The notes under the pieces are model-generated. The model did no database searches and was not told the DNA's origin. It saw only the letters and a list, made by a program, of their open reading frames with translations. Position numbers and translations under genes: made by a program. Of a DNA stretch of 35,721 nucleotides, positions 16,898-24,399 are shown one piece after another; within the stretch, counting starts at the first letter, position 1, and each line of letters begins with the position of its first letter. Source of the stretch: Treponema sp. UBA1747 (lineage in GTDB: Bacteria > Spirochaetota > Spirochaetia > Treponematales > Treponemataceae); assembly GCA_002315375.1 (NCBI GenBank), contig DCHR01000026.1, forward strand, positions 1 through 35,721, given 5' to 3'.

Positions 16898-17943
16898 CAA
16901 TTTATTACAAAGCCGTAGGAAACTTTTCCTTCGGCATTTTTATTTATAAGACCGACAAAATCTTCGTCATCCATAAACTCATCTCTTTCAAAAACCGCAA
17001 CGGTACATTCATTCGGAAAATCCCAGAGACTCTTATCAAACATGGAAGAACGAATAGGTTTTCCGTTCTTGAAAGAATCAGCGGCAATTTTATTTGCAAG
17101 GTTTACAGTTTCAAAACCGCAGGTCTTTGCCAGGTCAAAAGTTACGTCCTGACGTAAATCCCAGATTTCCTTCTGAAGCTGTAATTCCTGAGGCTTGTCT
17201 GCTTTCTTACTTTTAGTAACGGGCAAATCCTTAAGAGAAGCTTTATATTCCGCTTCCTTTTTACAGGCGTTTTCAATATTGAAGTTTTCAAGAAAGCTGT
17301 ATCCCGCTGCATCTTCAACCCGGAAATTTCCGACACGGGTTCTGAAAAGACCGGTCAGATAACCTGCAGTACCACAACTTTCTGCAATGTCACGGGCAAG
17401 ACTTCTGATATAAGTTCCTTTGGAAACAGAAAATCTGATTTTTGCATATTCAACAAGTTTTTCATCAGAGGCTTCTGCATATTTTATTTCGGTTATTTCA
17501 CTGGAAAAAATTGTAACAGGGCGTTCTTCAATATCAACTGATTTACCTTCCCTGACTAAATCTGAAGCTCTTTTCCCGTCAACATGAATGGCTGAAAAAG
17601 CAGGCGGTTTCTGCATGACAGGCCCGGTCCATTTTTCGACAGCTTTTTTTAAATCTTCTTCCGACGGGAAAGGTGCATTTTTTATCACAGACCCTGTATA
17701 TTCAAGAGTATCAGTTTCTGATCCAAAATGAATTACCGCTTCGTAGGATTTGTCAAAAGCCGTTATCTGACCGCAAAGCTTTGTATAATGACCTGTACAA
17801 ACAACAAGAAGGCCTTCAGCAAAGGAATCCAAAGTGCCAGTATGTCCAACCTTCGTTGTGTTCATTGCTTTTTTTACATTACGGAGAGAAGAAAAAGAAG
17901 TCAGTCCGGGCTGTTTTGCCAGAAGAACAATTGAATCAGACAT
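16897..17943 (-). CDS. truB: tRNA pseudouridine-55 synthase
   Basis: TruB makes pseudouridine 55 in the T-loop of tRNAs. The catalytic aspartate is Asp39 in GHTGTLDSFAEGLL; also visible are 'KPPAFSAIHVDGKRASDLVREG' near 110-130 and 'SKGTYIRSLARDIAE' near 178-192. At 348 residues it is longer than E. coli TruB (314): residues about 235-348 form a C-terminal extension that starts with a lysine-rich linker and does not look like a standard PUA domain. Its ATG lies nine bases after the stop of the HEAT-repeat gene, and the ribosome binding site CGAGGA overlaps the end of that gene, so the two are coupled. It is the last gene of a long leftward run. Confidence 0.95.
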   Translation of the reverse strand: MSDSIVLLAKQPGLTSFSSLRNVKKAMNTTKVGHTGTLDSFAEGLLVVCTGHYTKLCGQITAFDKSYEAVIHFGSETDTLEYTGSVIKNAPFPSEEDLKKAVEKWTGPVMQKPPAFSAIHVDGKRASDLVREGKSVDIEERPVTIFSSEITEIKYAEASDEKLVEYAKIRFSVSKGTYIRSLARDIAESCGTAGYLTGLFRTRVGNFRVEDAAGYSFLENFNIENACKKEAEYKASLKDLPVTKSKKADKPQELQLQKEIWDLRQDVTFDLAKTCGFETVNLANKIAADSFKNGKPIRSSMFDKSLWDFPNECTVAVFERDEFMDDEDFVGLINKNAEGKVSYGFVIN

Positions 17944-17952
17944 AATAAAAAA

Positions 17953-19512
17953 CTATTCCTCGTCCAGCCCTAGAAGCCTTCTGGCACGACGCTTGTTACC
18001 GGAATTTGCCTTTTTATCATCCACTATTTTCTGAAGATATGGTCTGGCACTTTCATATTTGCCGCTCTGGTACATATCCATTCCCTGACTTTGTGTTGTT
18101 GCATCCTTGCTTTCAAGATATTTAATGCAGACCTCATCAAAACTGTCCCTTGGATACTTTGCAATATGTTTTCCGATTGCAGCCCTGAGAGATTTTCTTT
18201 TGTCATCACCGGCAACAGTAAGTGCCAGTTCTTTTATTTCTTTTTCACCTGTATGGTTTTCTTTCAGCAGAACTTCTACAGCCTTTGCTTTCTGCGAATC
18301 ATTGGCTTTTTTTTCGGAAACTCTTTCGATAAGGAAATCATTTCCCTCTTTTGTATTCAGAAAAGCGATTACTTCATAGCTTTTCATCTTCACCTTTTCT
18401 TCAGGGTCATTCTGGGCACGATAAACAAGGAAAGGAACGGCTTCTGTCAGCTTTTGAGTTTTGACTGCATCAATTGCTTCCAGACGAACCTTATAGTGAT
18501 CATCACGAACTGCCTGTACAACTACATTCTTAGCTTCCAGTACATCAGGATAGTATTCAAGACCTTTCAACACATACTGGCGGAGGTTCGGGTCATTTTC
18601 TTCAAAGAGACTTACAAGAACTGGAACAGATTCCTTTTTTTCCATGGCACCGATTGCTTCTGCAGCATACATTCGGACAAAAAGATTTTCACTGTCATTT
18701 TCTGCAACTTCCACAAGTTTGTCCCAGGTTTCTACAGCATGAATCTTTCCAAGGGTTCTCATCAATGCCTGTTTCTGGGCATCCGTCAGTTCCTCTTTAT
18801 CAAGAAATTCCGAAAGAGTAACTGCTTCATCGGGACCACCAATGTCACCAATGGTTGTAAGGGCATCATTAAAATAATCTTCATTTTCATTTTCAATCAA
18901 ACGAAGAACTCCAGGTACTGCACTTTTACATTTGCATTTCTGAATATATGAAAAACAGGCTTTTACCGTGGATTTTTTTTCATCAAAAGGATCCTCTATA
19001 ACCGTAACCGCATAATCTTCCAGACAAGGATCTTCAAGTTTTCCAAAATATGAAAGGATTTTTTCTTTTACTTCTATACTCCGGGTCATATAAAAAAGAT
19101 CATAAATCTCTTCTGTAAAACGAGGGTCTTCATTTTCAATCAGTTTATCAAGAAGGTCTGTAATTTCCGTTGCAATACCGTACTTCAAAGTTTTTCTGTA
19201 AGATTCGGCAGTTTTTTCTGATTCATCCCTCTTTTCGGCTTCCCTGACTTTTTCCGGGTCAGCTTCCCTCGGACGCTTTTTTTCAGCTTTTGGATTTTTC
19301 TGATTTTCCTGGTCTTTTCTGAAAAGTTCTTCGATTATTTCAACAACCTCACCGGCAGTTTCTTCCGGTGCCTTGTCAGGAGCTTCTTCTACAACATTTA
19401 CAAGATCGTCGGCAGCTTTTTCCAGTTTTTCTTCAGAAAGAACTGTATCAGCAGCAAAAAGAGCAAAAATTAATGATAACGAAAATAGAAAACAGAATAA
19501 TTTTTTAAGCAT
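17953..19512 (-). CDS. Exported HEAT-repeat protein
   Basis: The 519-residue product has a signal peptide (hydrophobic core 5-19, cleavage near 'LFAAD' at about 20-21). Residues about 22-115 are highly charged and probably helical. From about 115 on, the chain is built from HEAT-like helical pairs of 30-38 residues with the pattern 'vpvLvsLfeendpnlRqyvlkgLeyy', e.g. near 190-215, 225-255, 260-290, 295-325, 330-355 and 365-395. Such solenoids bind proteins; the location would be periplasmic. No catalytic motif is seen. It starts 62 bases after the TPR/propeller gene and is coupled to truB. Similar HEAT proteins are common in spirochaetes, without assigned roles as far as I know. Confidence 0.82.
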   Translation of the reverse strand: MLKKLFCFLFSLSLIFALFAADTVLSEEKLEKAADDLVNVVEEAPDKAPEETAGEVVEIIEELFRKDQENQKNPKAEKKRPREADPEKVREAEKRDESEKTAESYRKTLKYGIATEITDLLDKLIENEDPRFTEEIYDLFYMTRSIEVKEKILSYFGKLEDPCLEDYAVTVIEDPFDEKKSTVKACFSYIQKCKCKSAVPGVLRLIENENEDYFNDALTTIGDIGGPDEAVTLSEFLDKEELTDAQKQALMRTLGKIHAVETWDKLVEVAENDSENLFVRMYAAEAIGAMEKKESVPVLVSLFEENDPNLRQYVLKGLEYYPDVLEAKNVVVQAVRDDHYKVRLEAIDAVKTQKLTEAVPFLVYRAQNDPEEKVKMKSYEVIAFLNTKEGNDFLIERVSEKKANDSQKAKAVEVLLKENHTGEKEIKELALTVAGDDKRKSLRAAIGKHIAKYPRDSFDEVCIKYLESKDATTQSQGMDMYQSGKYESARPYLQKIVDDKKANSGNKRRARRLLGLDEE

Positions 19513-19573
19513 AAATAATCCTATTCATTATACCGGATTCAAGCCCCAATATGTCTTAAATCCGCCAGAAAAA

Positions 19574-21667
19574 TTACTCTAAAGGTGCAAAATAACCGCT
19601 TTCATCTCTTCCGCTTCGATTCAGCATATAAACCTCTACTTCAAGAGGAAGATAATTCTCTCCGAAATTTGTCGGCAAAGCAGAAACATAAGAAAGCTGG
19701 TATACACCTTCCGGTATTTCAAACAGGTCCTGAATAACAGGTTTCAAACCTTCCGGTCTGAATACATAATACTGCTCTCCCCGTGTATTATCGACAAGAT
19801 AACTGATTTCTGCCGAGAGAGCACCCTGAGTCATCTGAACAACAGCCAGATTAATTGAATTGTTGTTCATAAATGCAGTTAACTCTGCAAGATTATAATT
19901 TTTGAAACTGTCATTTGTTACATTTCCTGCTGTAAGCAGAATAATTGACCGTTTCTTTTCGCCGTTTACAAGATCATTTGATGCAAGTCTTAAAGCAAGA
20001 TCAAGAGAAACTTCGGAAGAAACAGATGTTTTGAGCCCCGTAGAACTGAAATCCCTGCATCCGTCGGCAGTTCCTGTATATTCAGTAACAGGAATCTTTC
20101 CTGCGCTGATAATTTTTACAGTTCCGCGATTATTGAGGGCACTGCACATTTCACGCAAAGAAGAATCAATCTGTTCAGTAAAATATGAACTCTGAATACT
20201 GCGGTCGATAATAAAGGTTACATCGCAGGCCGTATTGTTGTAAGCAGCACCTAAAAGTTTTACAGAATTTACATTTCGTTTATTTTCAGAAAGATAAAAA
20301 CTGTTCTCATTAAGTCCGATTACCGGCTGTCTGTGACGGTTCTCTACCTTGATTTCAACTGTAACATTCGGGAATTTATCTGCATTTACATTTTCAATCT
20401 GAACGAACATACCGCCAACCAGTTCCTGAATCTCGCTCATCATATAAATCTCGTTAGCTTTGAAGTCTGTAACTACAAGATTCGAGTTTACATCAGGAAC
20501 TGCACAATTCAGGCGCCCCGGATTATTTCCTGTCTTTCCGTATTCAAAAAGAGAACCGCTTTCTGTATTAACACCAAGAACCCGGTTTATGTCACAAACT
20601 AAAAGCTGGTTGTTCCAGAAACGGATAGCTTCAGGCTTTGTAAAAGTATTTTCTTCACAAAGAACCCGGATATAGTTACCGCTGTGATCAAACTCATATA
20701 TACAGCCTTTATGGTCATCTGCGATGAAAACACTTGTTTCGTTTACAAAAATACCGGTAGGTCCTTTAAGACCTTTGAAATCTCCCTGTTTACCCCCGAA
20801 AAAGAACAACGGATTTCCATCAACATCAAAAACATCAATACGGCGGTTTCCATAATCAGAAACATAAATATTACCGTTGCTATCCTGTGCCAGATACTGA
20901 GGTCCAACCATCTGTCCCAGTCCGCGGCCTTTTTCTCCTATATATTTGATAAAGTTACCTTTACTGTTCAAAAGAGATAATCTGTCTCCTGCGGACTCAG
21001 ATACGAGAATATTTCCGTCCTTTAATCTGATTATATCAACCGGACGGTCGAAGCCGTTCAAAGGACCTGTTTTTCGGTCAATTACCTGGCCATTCTGATT
21101 CATAAGAATTATCAGGTTTTCGTTGTATGTTGTTACCCAGAAAGTACCATCATTATTCGGCAGAACAGAAAGTGGCCCCGAAAAAACCAGATTTCCTTCA
21201 TAATTTCCGTCAAAACTGCCCGATTCCGATATTCTCAGGTTTCCGCGGTTTTCATTGTCTTTATTGAATCCTGTAATACGGCGTTCCCTGACTATTTCCA
21301 TTTTATTCTTAAGAAGCAGTCCGCCATATCCGTTTTCTGATGCGGTTTCCCAGTAATTAAGGGCACTTCCTTCAAGTCCCGACTTGTAGTAAGCCTTCCC
21401 AAGCCAGTCAAGAATCAGGTTATCCTGTGGAAGATATGAAAGGGCTTTTTCAAACTGCATGATTGCTTCGTTATAAGCGCATCTGTAATAAGCCTGTACA
21501 CCCCGACGGAATTCCTGCCCGGCCAGACCTTCATCAGCGGTTCTGATACGGTCTTCAGGTACTACAAGACCAGCCGTATTTCCCTGTGCAAAAAGAGAAA
21601 AGCATGATGCAAAAAAGGCGATTCCTAAAGCCAGAATAGACTTATTTTTTATTAAAAACTTTTTCAT
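19574..21667 (-). CDS. Exported TPR / NHL-propeller / VWA-like protein
   Basis: A 697-residue secreted protein with three parts. A signal peptide (about 1-27; cleavage near LFA-Q, or lipidation at Cys22 in 'FFASC') precedes TPR units at about 50-125 ('GVQAYYRCAYNEAIMQFEKAL', 'WLGKAYYKSGLEGSALNYW'). Residues about 160-420 form an NHL-type beta-propeller with 'GPLSVLPNNDGTFWVT', 'DRPVDIIRLKDGNILVSES', 'GPQYLAQDSNGNIYVSDYG' and 'GPTGIFVNETSVFIADD'. Residues about 430-690 resemble a VWA domain, but the metal site is degenerate: 'IIDRSIQ' near 488 in place of DxSxS and 'LLTAGN' in place of LTDG. Propeller, TPR and VWA are all protein-binding folds, so a scaffold role in the periplasm is likely. 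It overlaps the upstream TPR gene by four bases. Treponema pallidum has a TPR/NHL protein that may be an orthologue. Confidence 0.82.
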   Translation of the reverse strand: MKKFLIKNKSILALGIAFFASCFSLFAQGNTAGLVVPEDRIRTADEGLAGQEFRRGVQAYYRCAYNEAIMQFEKALSYLPQDNLILDWLGKAYYKSGLEGSALNYWETASENGYGGLLLKNKMEIVRERRITGFNKDNENRGNLRISESGSFDGNYEGNLVFSGPLSVLPNNDGTFWVTTYNENLIILMNQNGQVIDRKTGPLNGFDRPVDIIRLKDGNILVSESAGDRLSLLNSKGNFIKYIGEKGRGLGQMVGPQYLAQDSNGNIYVSDYGNRRIDVFDVDGNPLFFFGGKQGDFKGLKGPTGIFVNETSVFIADDHKGCIYEFDHSGNYIRVLCEENTFTKPEAIRFWNNQLLVCDINRVLGVNTESGSLFEYGKTGNNPGRLNCAVPDVNSNLVVTDFKANEIYMMSEIQELVGGMFVQIENVNADKFPNVTVEIKVENRHRQPVIGLNENSFYLSENKRNVNSVKLLGAAYNNTACDVTFIIDRSIQSSYFTEQIDSSLREMCSALNNRGTVKIISAGKIPVTEYTGTADGCRDFSSTGLKTSVSSEVSLDLALRLASNDLVNGEKKRSIILLTAGNVTNDSFKNYNLAELTAFMNNNSINLAVVQMTQGALSAEISYLVDNTRGEQYYVFRPEGLKPVIQDLFEIPEGVYQLSYVSALPTNFGENYLPLEVEVYMLNRSGRDESGYFAPLE

Positions 21668-22350
21668 TTTATTGCTCCAAGCTTTGCCATACGGATATGC
21701 TCGGCTATTATTTCATTTTCTGTATCAAGATTTTCGGCCTGCTCAAGATATTTCAAAGCATCATTATATAATCCCAGCTTATAATATACCCATCCCAAAG
21801 AATCCAGACAGGCTGCTGAATCAGGAGCTTTTTCTACTGCCTTCTTGCATAATGACAAAGCTTTAGTAAGTTCCTTATCCTCACAGGCAAGAACATATCC
21901 CATTCCGTTAAGCGATGTTACATTGTTATTATCGTTTTCCAGAGATTTTTCGTAATATGCGATACATTTTTCTGTATCTTCCTGTTCCCAGGCAACGTAA
22001 GCTATTACCGCATACACTGAAGCAGTCATATATCCTGTTTCAAGAAGCTTATTCAATTCAAAATCGGCCAGTCTTTTTCGTCCTGAAGAAGCATAAATAA
22101 CAGCCAGTAAAAAACGACACTGAAGAACTCTTTCCAGTTTTCCTCCGCTCGTAACTACTGATTCCAGGTATACAAGAGCTTCATCATATTTATGCAGTTT
22201 TGCATAACACAACCCCAGATAATATGCTATTTCCATCTTATCTGTTTCTGTTGATTGAGGTAACGAAAGAAAAAAAGCAAGTGAATCGGCATAAGCCTTT
22301 CCGTTGTAAAGATCTATTCCCCTTTTCAATTCGCTGTTATTTCCACCCAT
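21664..22350 (-). CDS. TPR protein
   Basis: A 228-residue protein made almost entirely of TPR helices: units at about 5-30, 40-70, 75-105, 110-142, 145-180 and 180-215 ('AYYLGLCYAKLHKYDEALVYLE', 'CLDSLGWVYYKLGLYNDALKYL'). There is no signal peptide, so it is probably cytoplasmic, unlike its coupled downstream partner. The ATG has GGGGG at good distance and lies 12 bases after surE. Its TGA overlaps the ATG of the TPR/propeller/VWA gene, which usually means stoichiometric production. Partner unknown. Confidence 0.85.
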   Translation of the reverse strand: MGGNNSELKRGIDLYNGKAYADSLAFFLSLPQSTETDKMEIAYYLGLCYAKLHKYDEALVYLESVVTSGGKLERVLQCRFLLAVIYASSGRKRLADFELNKLLETGYMTASVYAVIAYVAWEQEDTEKCIAYYEKSLENDNNNVTSLNGMGYVLACEDKELTKALSLCKKAVEKAPDSAACLDSLGWVYYKLGLYNDALKYLEQAENLDTENEIIAEHIRMAKLGAIK

Positions 22351-22362
22351 AATTACCCCCGT

Positions 22363-23091
22363 TTACATGCACACCGGTGCAGTTACCATTACAGCGACAG
22401 CTACATATCCATCCTGGGCTATTTGAAAATCACATTCTTCACCGCCCAAAGTCTTGGAACGTCCCATAATAAACCGGGACTGGTATCCATTTTCGGTCTT
22501 CTCCAGTTTTACCTGGTCCCCGTAATCTCGTACGGCAATCTCTTTTACGATTTTCATGCCCTTATATTCGTCACAGGAAACCCCGTTTATGTTCACGAAA
22601 GTATAAGGAAGTTCTGTCCTTGCCAGAGAGACAATTTCCTCAAAATGATCCAGAACAAACTCTGAAAAGGACTTGAAGTTATATTCATGTTCCTTAGCTT
22701 CCCATGCTTTGGGATGTTCAAGACTCATTGCCAGAGACGGAATACCGTAGAGACTTCCCTGACGTGCGGCACCACAGGTGCCGGAATAGATAATATCAGT
22801 TCCTATATTTGCACCGTAATTAATTCCGGAGATTACAACATCAATTTTCGGAAATATGCCGGACATTATTCCGTTTATTACACAGTCTGCAGGAAAACCG
22901 GAACAGGTATAAAAGTTATCTTCGATACGAACCAGCTCAAGAGGAACATCCATCTTAATACAGTGAGAAGCAGCAGAACGATTTGAAGACGGAGCCATCA
23001 CATAAACCTTGTGTTTACGGGAAAGAACTTCAACAAGAGTTCTCAGGCCCCTGGACTGGTATCCGTCATCATTTGTAATAAGAATATTCAT
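22363..23091 (-). CDS. surE: 5'/3'-nucleotidase SurE
   Basis: SurE removes phosphate from nucleoside monophosphates (and short polyphosphate in some species) with a divalent metal. The 242-residue chain shows the metal site: Asp8-Asp9 in ITNDDG, Ser39 in 'PSSNRSAASH' and Asn91 in 'SGINYGANIGTD'. The conserved 'YSGTCGAARQG' follows. Length and order agree with the family. GAGAG lies upstream of the ATG. It sits between the GHMP kinase gene (18-base gap) and the TPR gene (12-base gap), so it belongs to the same leftward operon. Confidence 0.95.
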   Translation of the reverse strand: MNILITNDDGYQSRGLRTLVEVLSRKHKVYVMAPSSNRSAASHCIKMDVPLELVRIEDNFYTCSGFPADCVINGIMSGIFPKIDVVISGINYGANIGTDIIYSGTCGAARQGSLYGIPSLAMSLEHPKAWEAKEHEYNFKSFSEFVLDHFEEIVSLARTELPYTFVNINGVSCDEYKGMKIVKEIAVRDYGDQVKLEKTENGYQSRFIMGRSKTLGGEECDFQIAQDGYVAVAVMVTAPVCM

Positions 23092-23109
23092 AATATTTCT
23101 CTCACGAAA

Positions 23110-24297
23110 TCAGTCTTTTACAAGACTTGCTCCATCCGATGGTAAAACTTCGTACATATCACACTTAAATGAGAAGATTTTTTCAAATTCACGGAGTTTC
23201 TCTTTGAATTTCTCCACATCCTGTTCACGGATAACCGCATACAGACAACGACCAAAGCCTTTTCCTGTAATACGACCGCAGGAAACAGGGTTTCTCAAGG
23301 TATTCAGATTTGGTTCAAGTTCCGAAACCCGTTTCAAAAGCCAGTCAATTTCAGGACATGAAGCCTCATAATAATCACGCATAGATTCATGACTATGGTT
23401 TACGGCTCTGGCAAACTTAAAGAAATCGCCTTTTTCTATTCCGGTCAAGGCATCCTGAATATCATTATGTTCACGCATAACTGAAAGGAGTCTGTGTTTT
23501 GTCAGTTCAGATACTGTTGAAAGGCCTTCATTTATATCAGTTACGTCAGTTATATAACGCCATCCGCCATAAACATTTGCTTTATTTTCCTTCAGGTCAC
23601 CCAGAAGAAGCGCATTGGCAGGTTCAAACAATACTTCCTCATCCCAGACTGTAAAACGAGGCACATGAGTATCAACAATAATGATTTTCTTGCCTTCCTT
23701 CAGGAAATTAAAAGGAATATAATCCCAGGAATTCTTGTTATGGTCTGTTATCAAAAGATTTCCTTTTTTTGCAAAAAGACATGAATAGTTGTCTGCAATA
23801 AAGTTATTGATCTGAAGGAAACGCTTGTTGCCCCGTTCCAGAACCTGAAGAAGCTGAGAATCAGAACAATGAAGATTATACAGTTTTCTGAGGGCTATTG
23901 CAGTAGCTACTTTTATGGCAGTGGTTATACCAAAACCAGCTGAAGGAAGAACTGTTGAATAAACAGTAAGGTTAAATCCTTCTACATCGTATCCGCCGGA
24001 TACGAAACCATAAAAAACAGCCTTTACAGCATTAACCCATTTATCTTCTTTTTTGAATTTTACGGAAGTAACATTTGCCTTTTTACGTTCTCCGGTCTGC
24101 ACGAAATAAAATTTCATTACAGAATCGGTTCTTTTTGAAACAGAAACATAAACCGGAATATCTGCGGCAAAAGACAGGGTTTTATCTTTGAAGAACCAGG
24201 AATGTTCTCCTATCATATGGAAACGGCAAGGAGCCTTGGCAGTAACTTCAGGATACTCCTGATATTCTGCGAAATGTTCGTCGTTCAGTACTTTCAA
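23110..24297 (-). CDS. Divergent galactokinase-like GHMP kinase
   Basis: The 395-residue chain has the GHMP kinase layout of galactokinase. Motif 1 reads 'APCRFHMIGEHSWFF' (IGEH at 29-32, normally IGEHTDY), motif 2 'LPSAGFGITTA' (117-127, normally GAGLSSSA, with Thr for Ser) and motif 3 'GKGFGRC' near 365 (normally GAGFGGC). Asp169 in 'IADN' aligns with the catalytic Asp of 'IMDQ' in GalK. So it is a kinase-like fold whose sugar or other substrate is uncertain; there are no Leloir genes beside it. Start is TTG at 24297, supported by AGAGGGG nine bases upstream. It is the first gene of the leftward surE-truB run and divergent from lnt. Confidence 0.75.
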   Translation of the reverse strand: MKVLNDEHFAEYQEYPEVTAKAPCRFHMIGEHSWFFKDKTLSFAADIPVYVSVSKRTDSVMKFYFVQTGERKKANVTSVKFKKEDKWVNAVKAVFYGFVSGGYDVEGFNLTVYSTVLPSAGFGITTAIKVATAIALRKLYNLHCSDSQLLQVLERGNKRFLQINNFIADNYSCLFAKKGNLLITDHNKNSWDYIPFNFLKEGKKIIIVDTHVPRFTVWDEEVLFEPANALLLGDLKENKANVYGGWRYITDVTDINEGLSTVSELTKHRLLSVMREHNDIQDALTGIEKGDFFKFARAVNHSHESMRDYYEASCPEIDWLLKRVSELEPNLNTLRNPVSCGRITGKGFGRCLYAVIREQDVEKFKEKLREFEKIFSFKCDMYEVLPSDGASLVKD

Positions 24298-24306
24298 ACC
24301 AGCATT

Positions 24307-24313
24307 CCCCTCT
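24307..24313 (-). promoter_or_regulatory. Strong ribosome binding site selecting a TTG start
   Basis: On the minus strand AGAGGGG (24313-24307) is nine bases before TTG (24297-24295). A closer ATG (24305-24303), three bases from this site, opens a three-codon frame whose TGA overlaps the TTG. The distance and downstream homology favour TTG as the start of the kinase gene. Confidence 0.65.
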
Positions 24314-24316
24314 TAT

Positions 24317-24345
24317 TTGCTTTTTTGAATTCTTATTGATATAAT
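24317..24345 (+). promoter_or_regulatory. Promoter of lnt
   Basis: TTGCTT (24317-24322), 17 bases, perfect TATAAT (24340-24345). Transcription would begin near 24352, giving a leader of about 48 AT-rich bases with no recognisable ribosome binding site before the lnt ATG at 24400. Confidence 0.6.
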
Positions 24346-24399
24346 TCTTTTAAAAATATTACGTTACTAATAAGTAGATATTTTGTTAATAATAATATA

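Noticed and set aside
19527..19532. TATAAT before the HEAT-repeat gene
   Set aside because: No acceptable -35, and the transcript would begin inside the ribosome binding site AGGA, so I do not call it a promoter.
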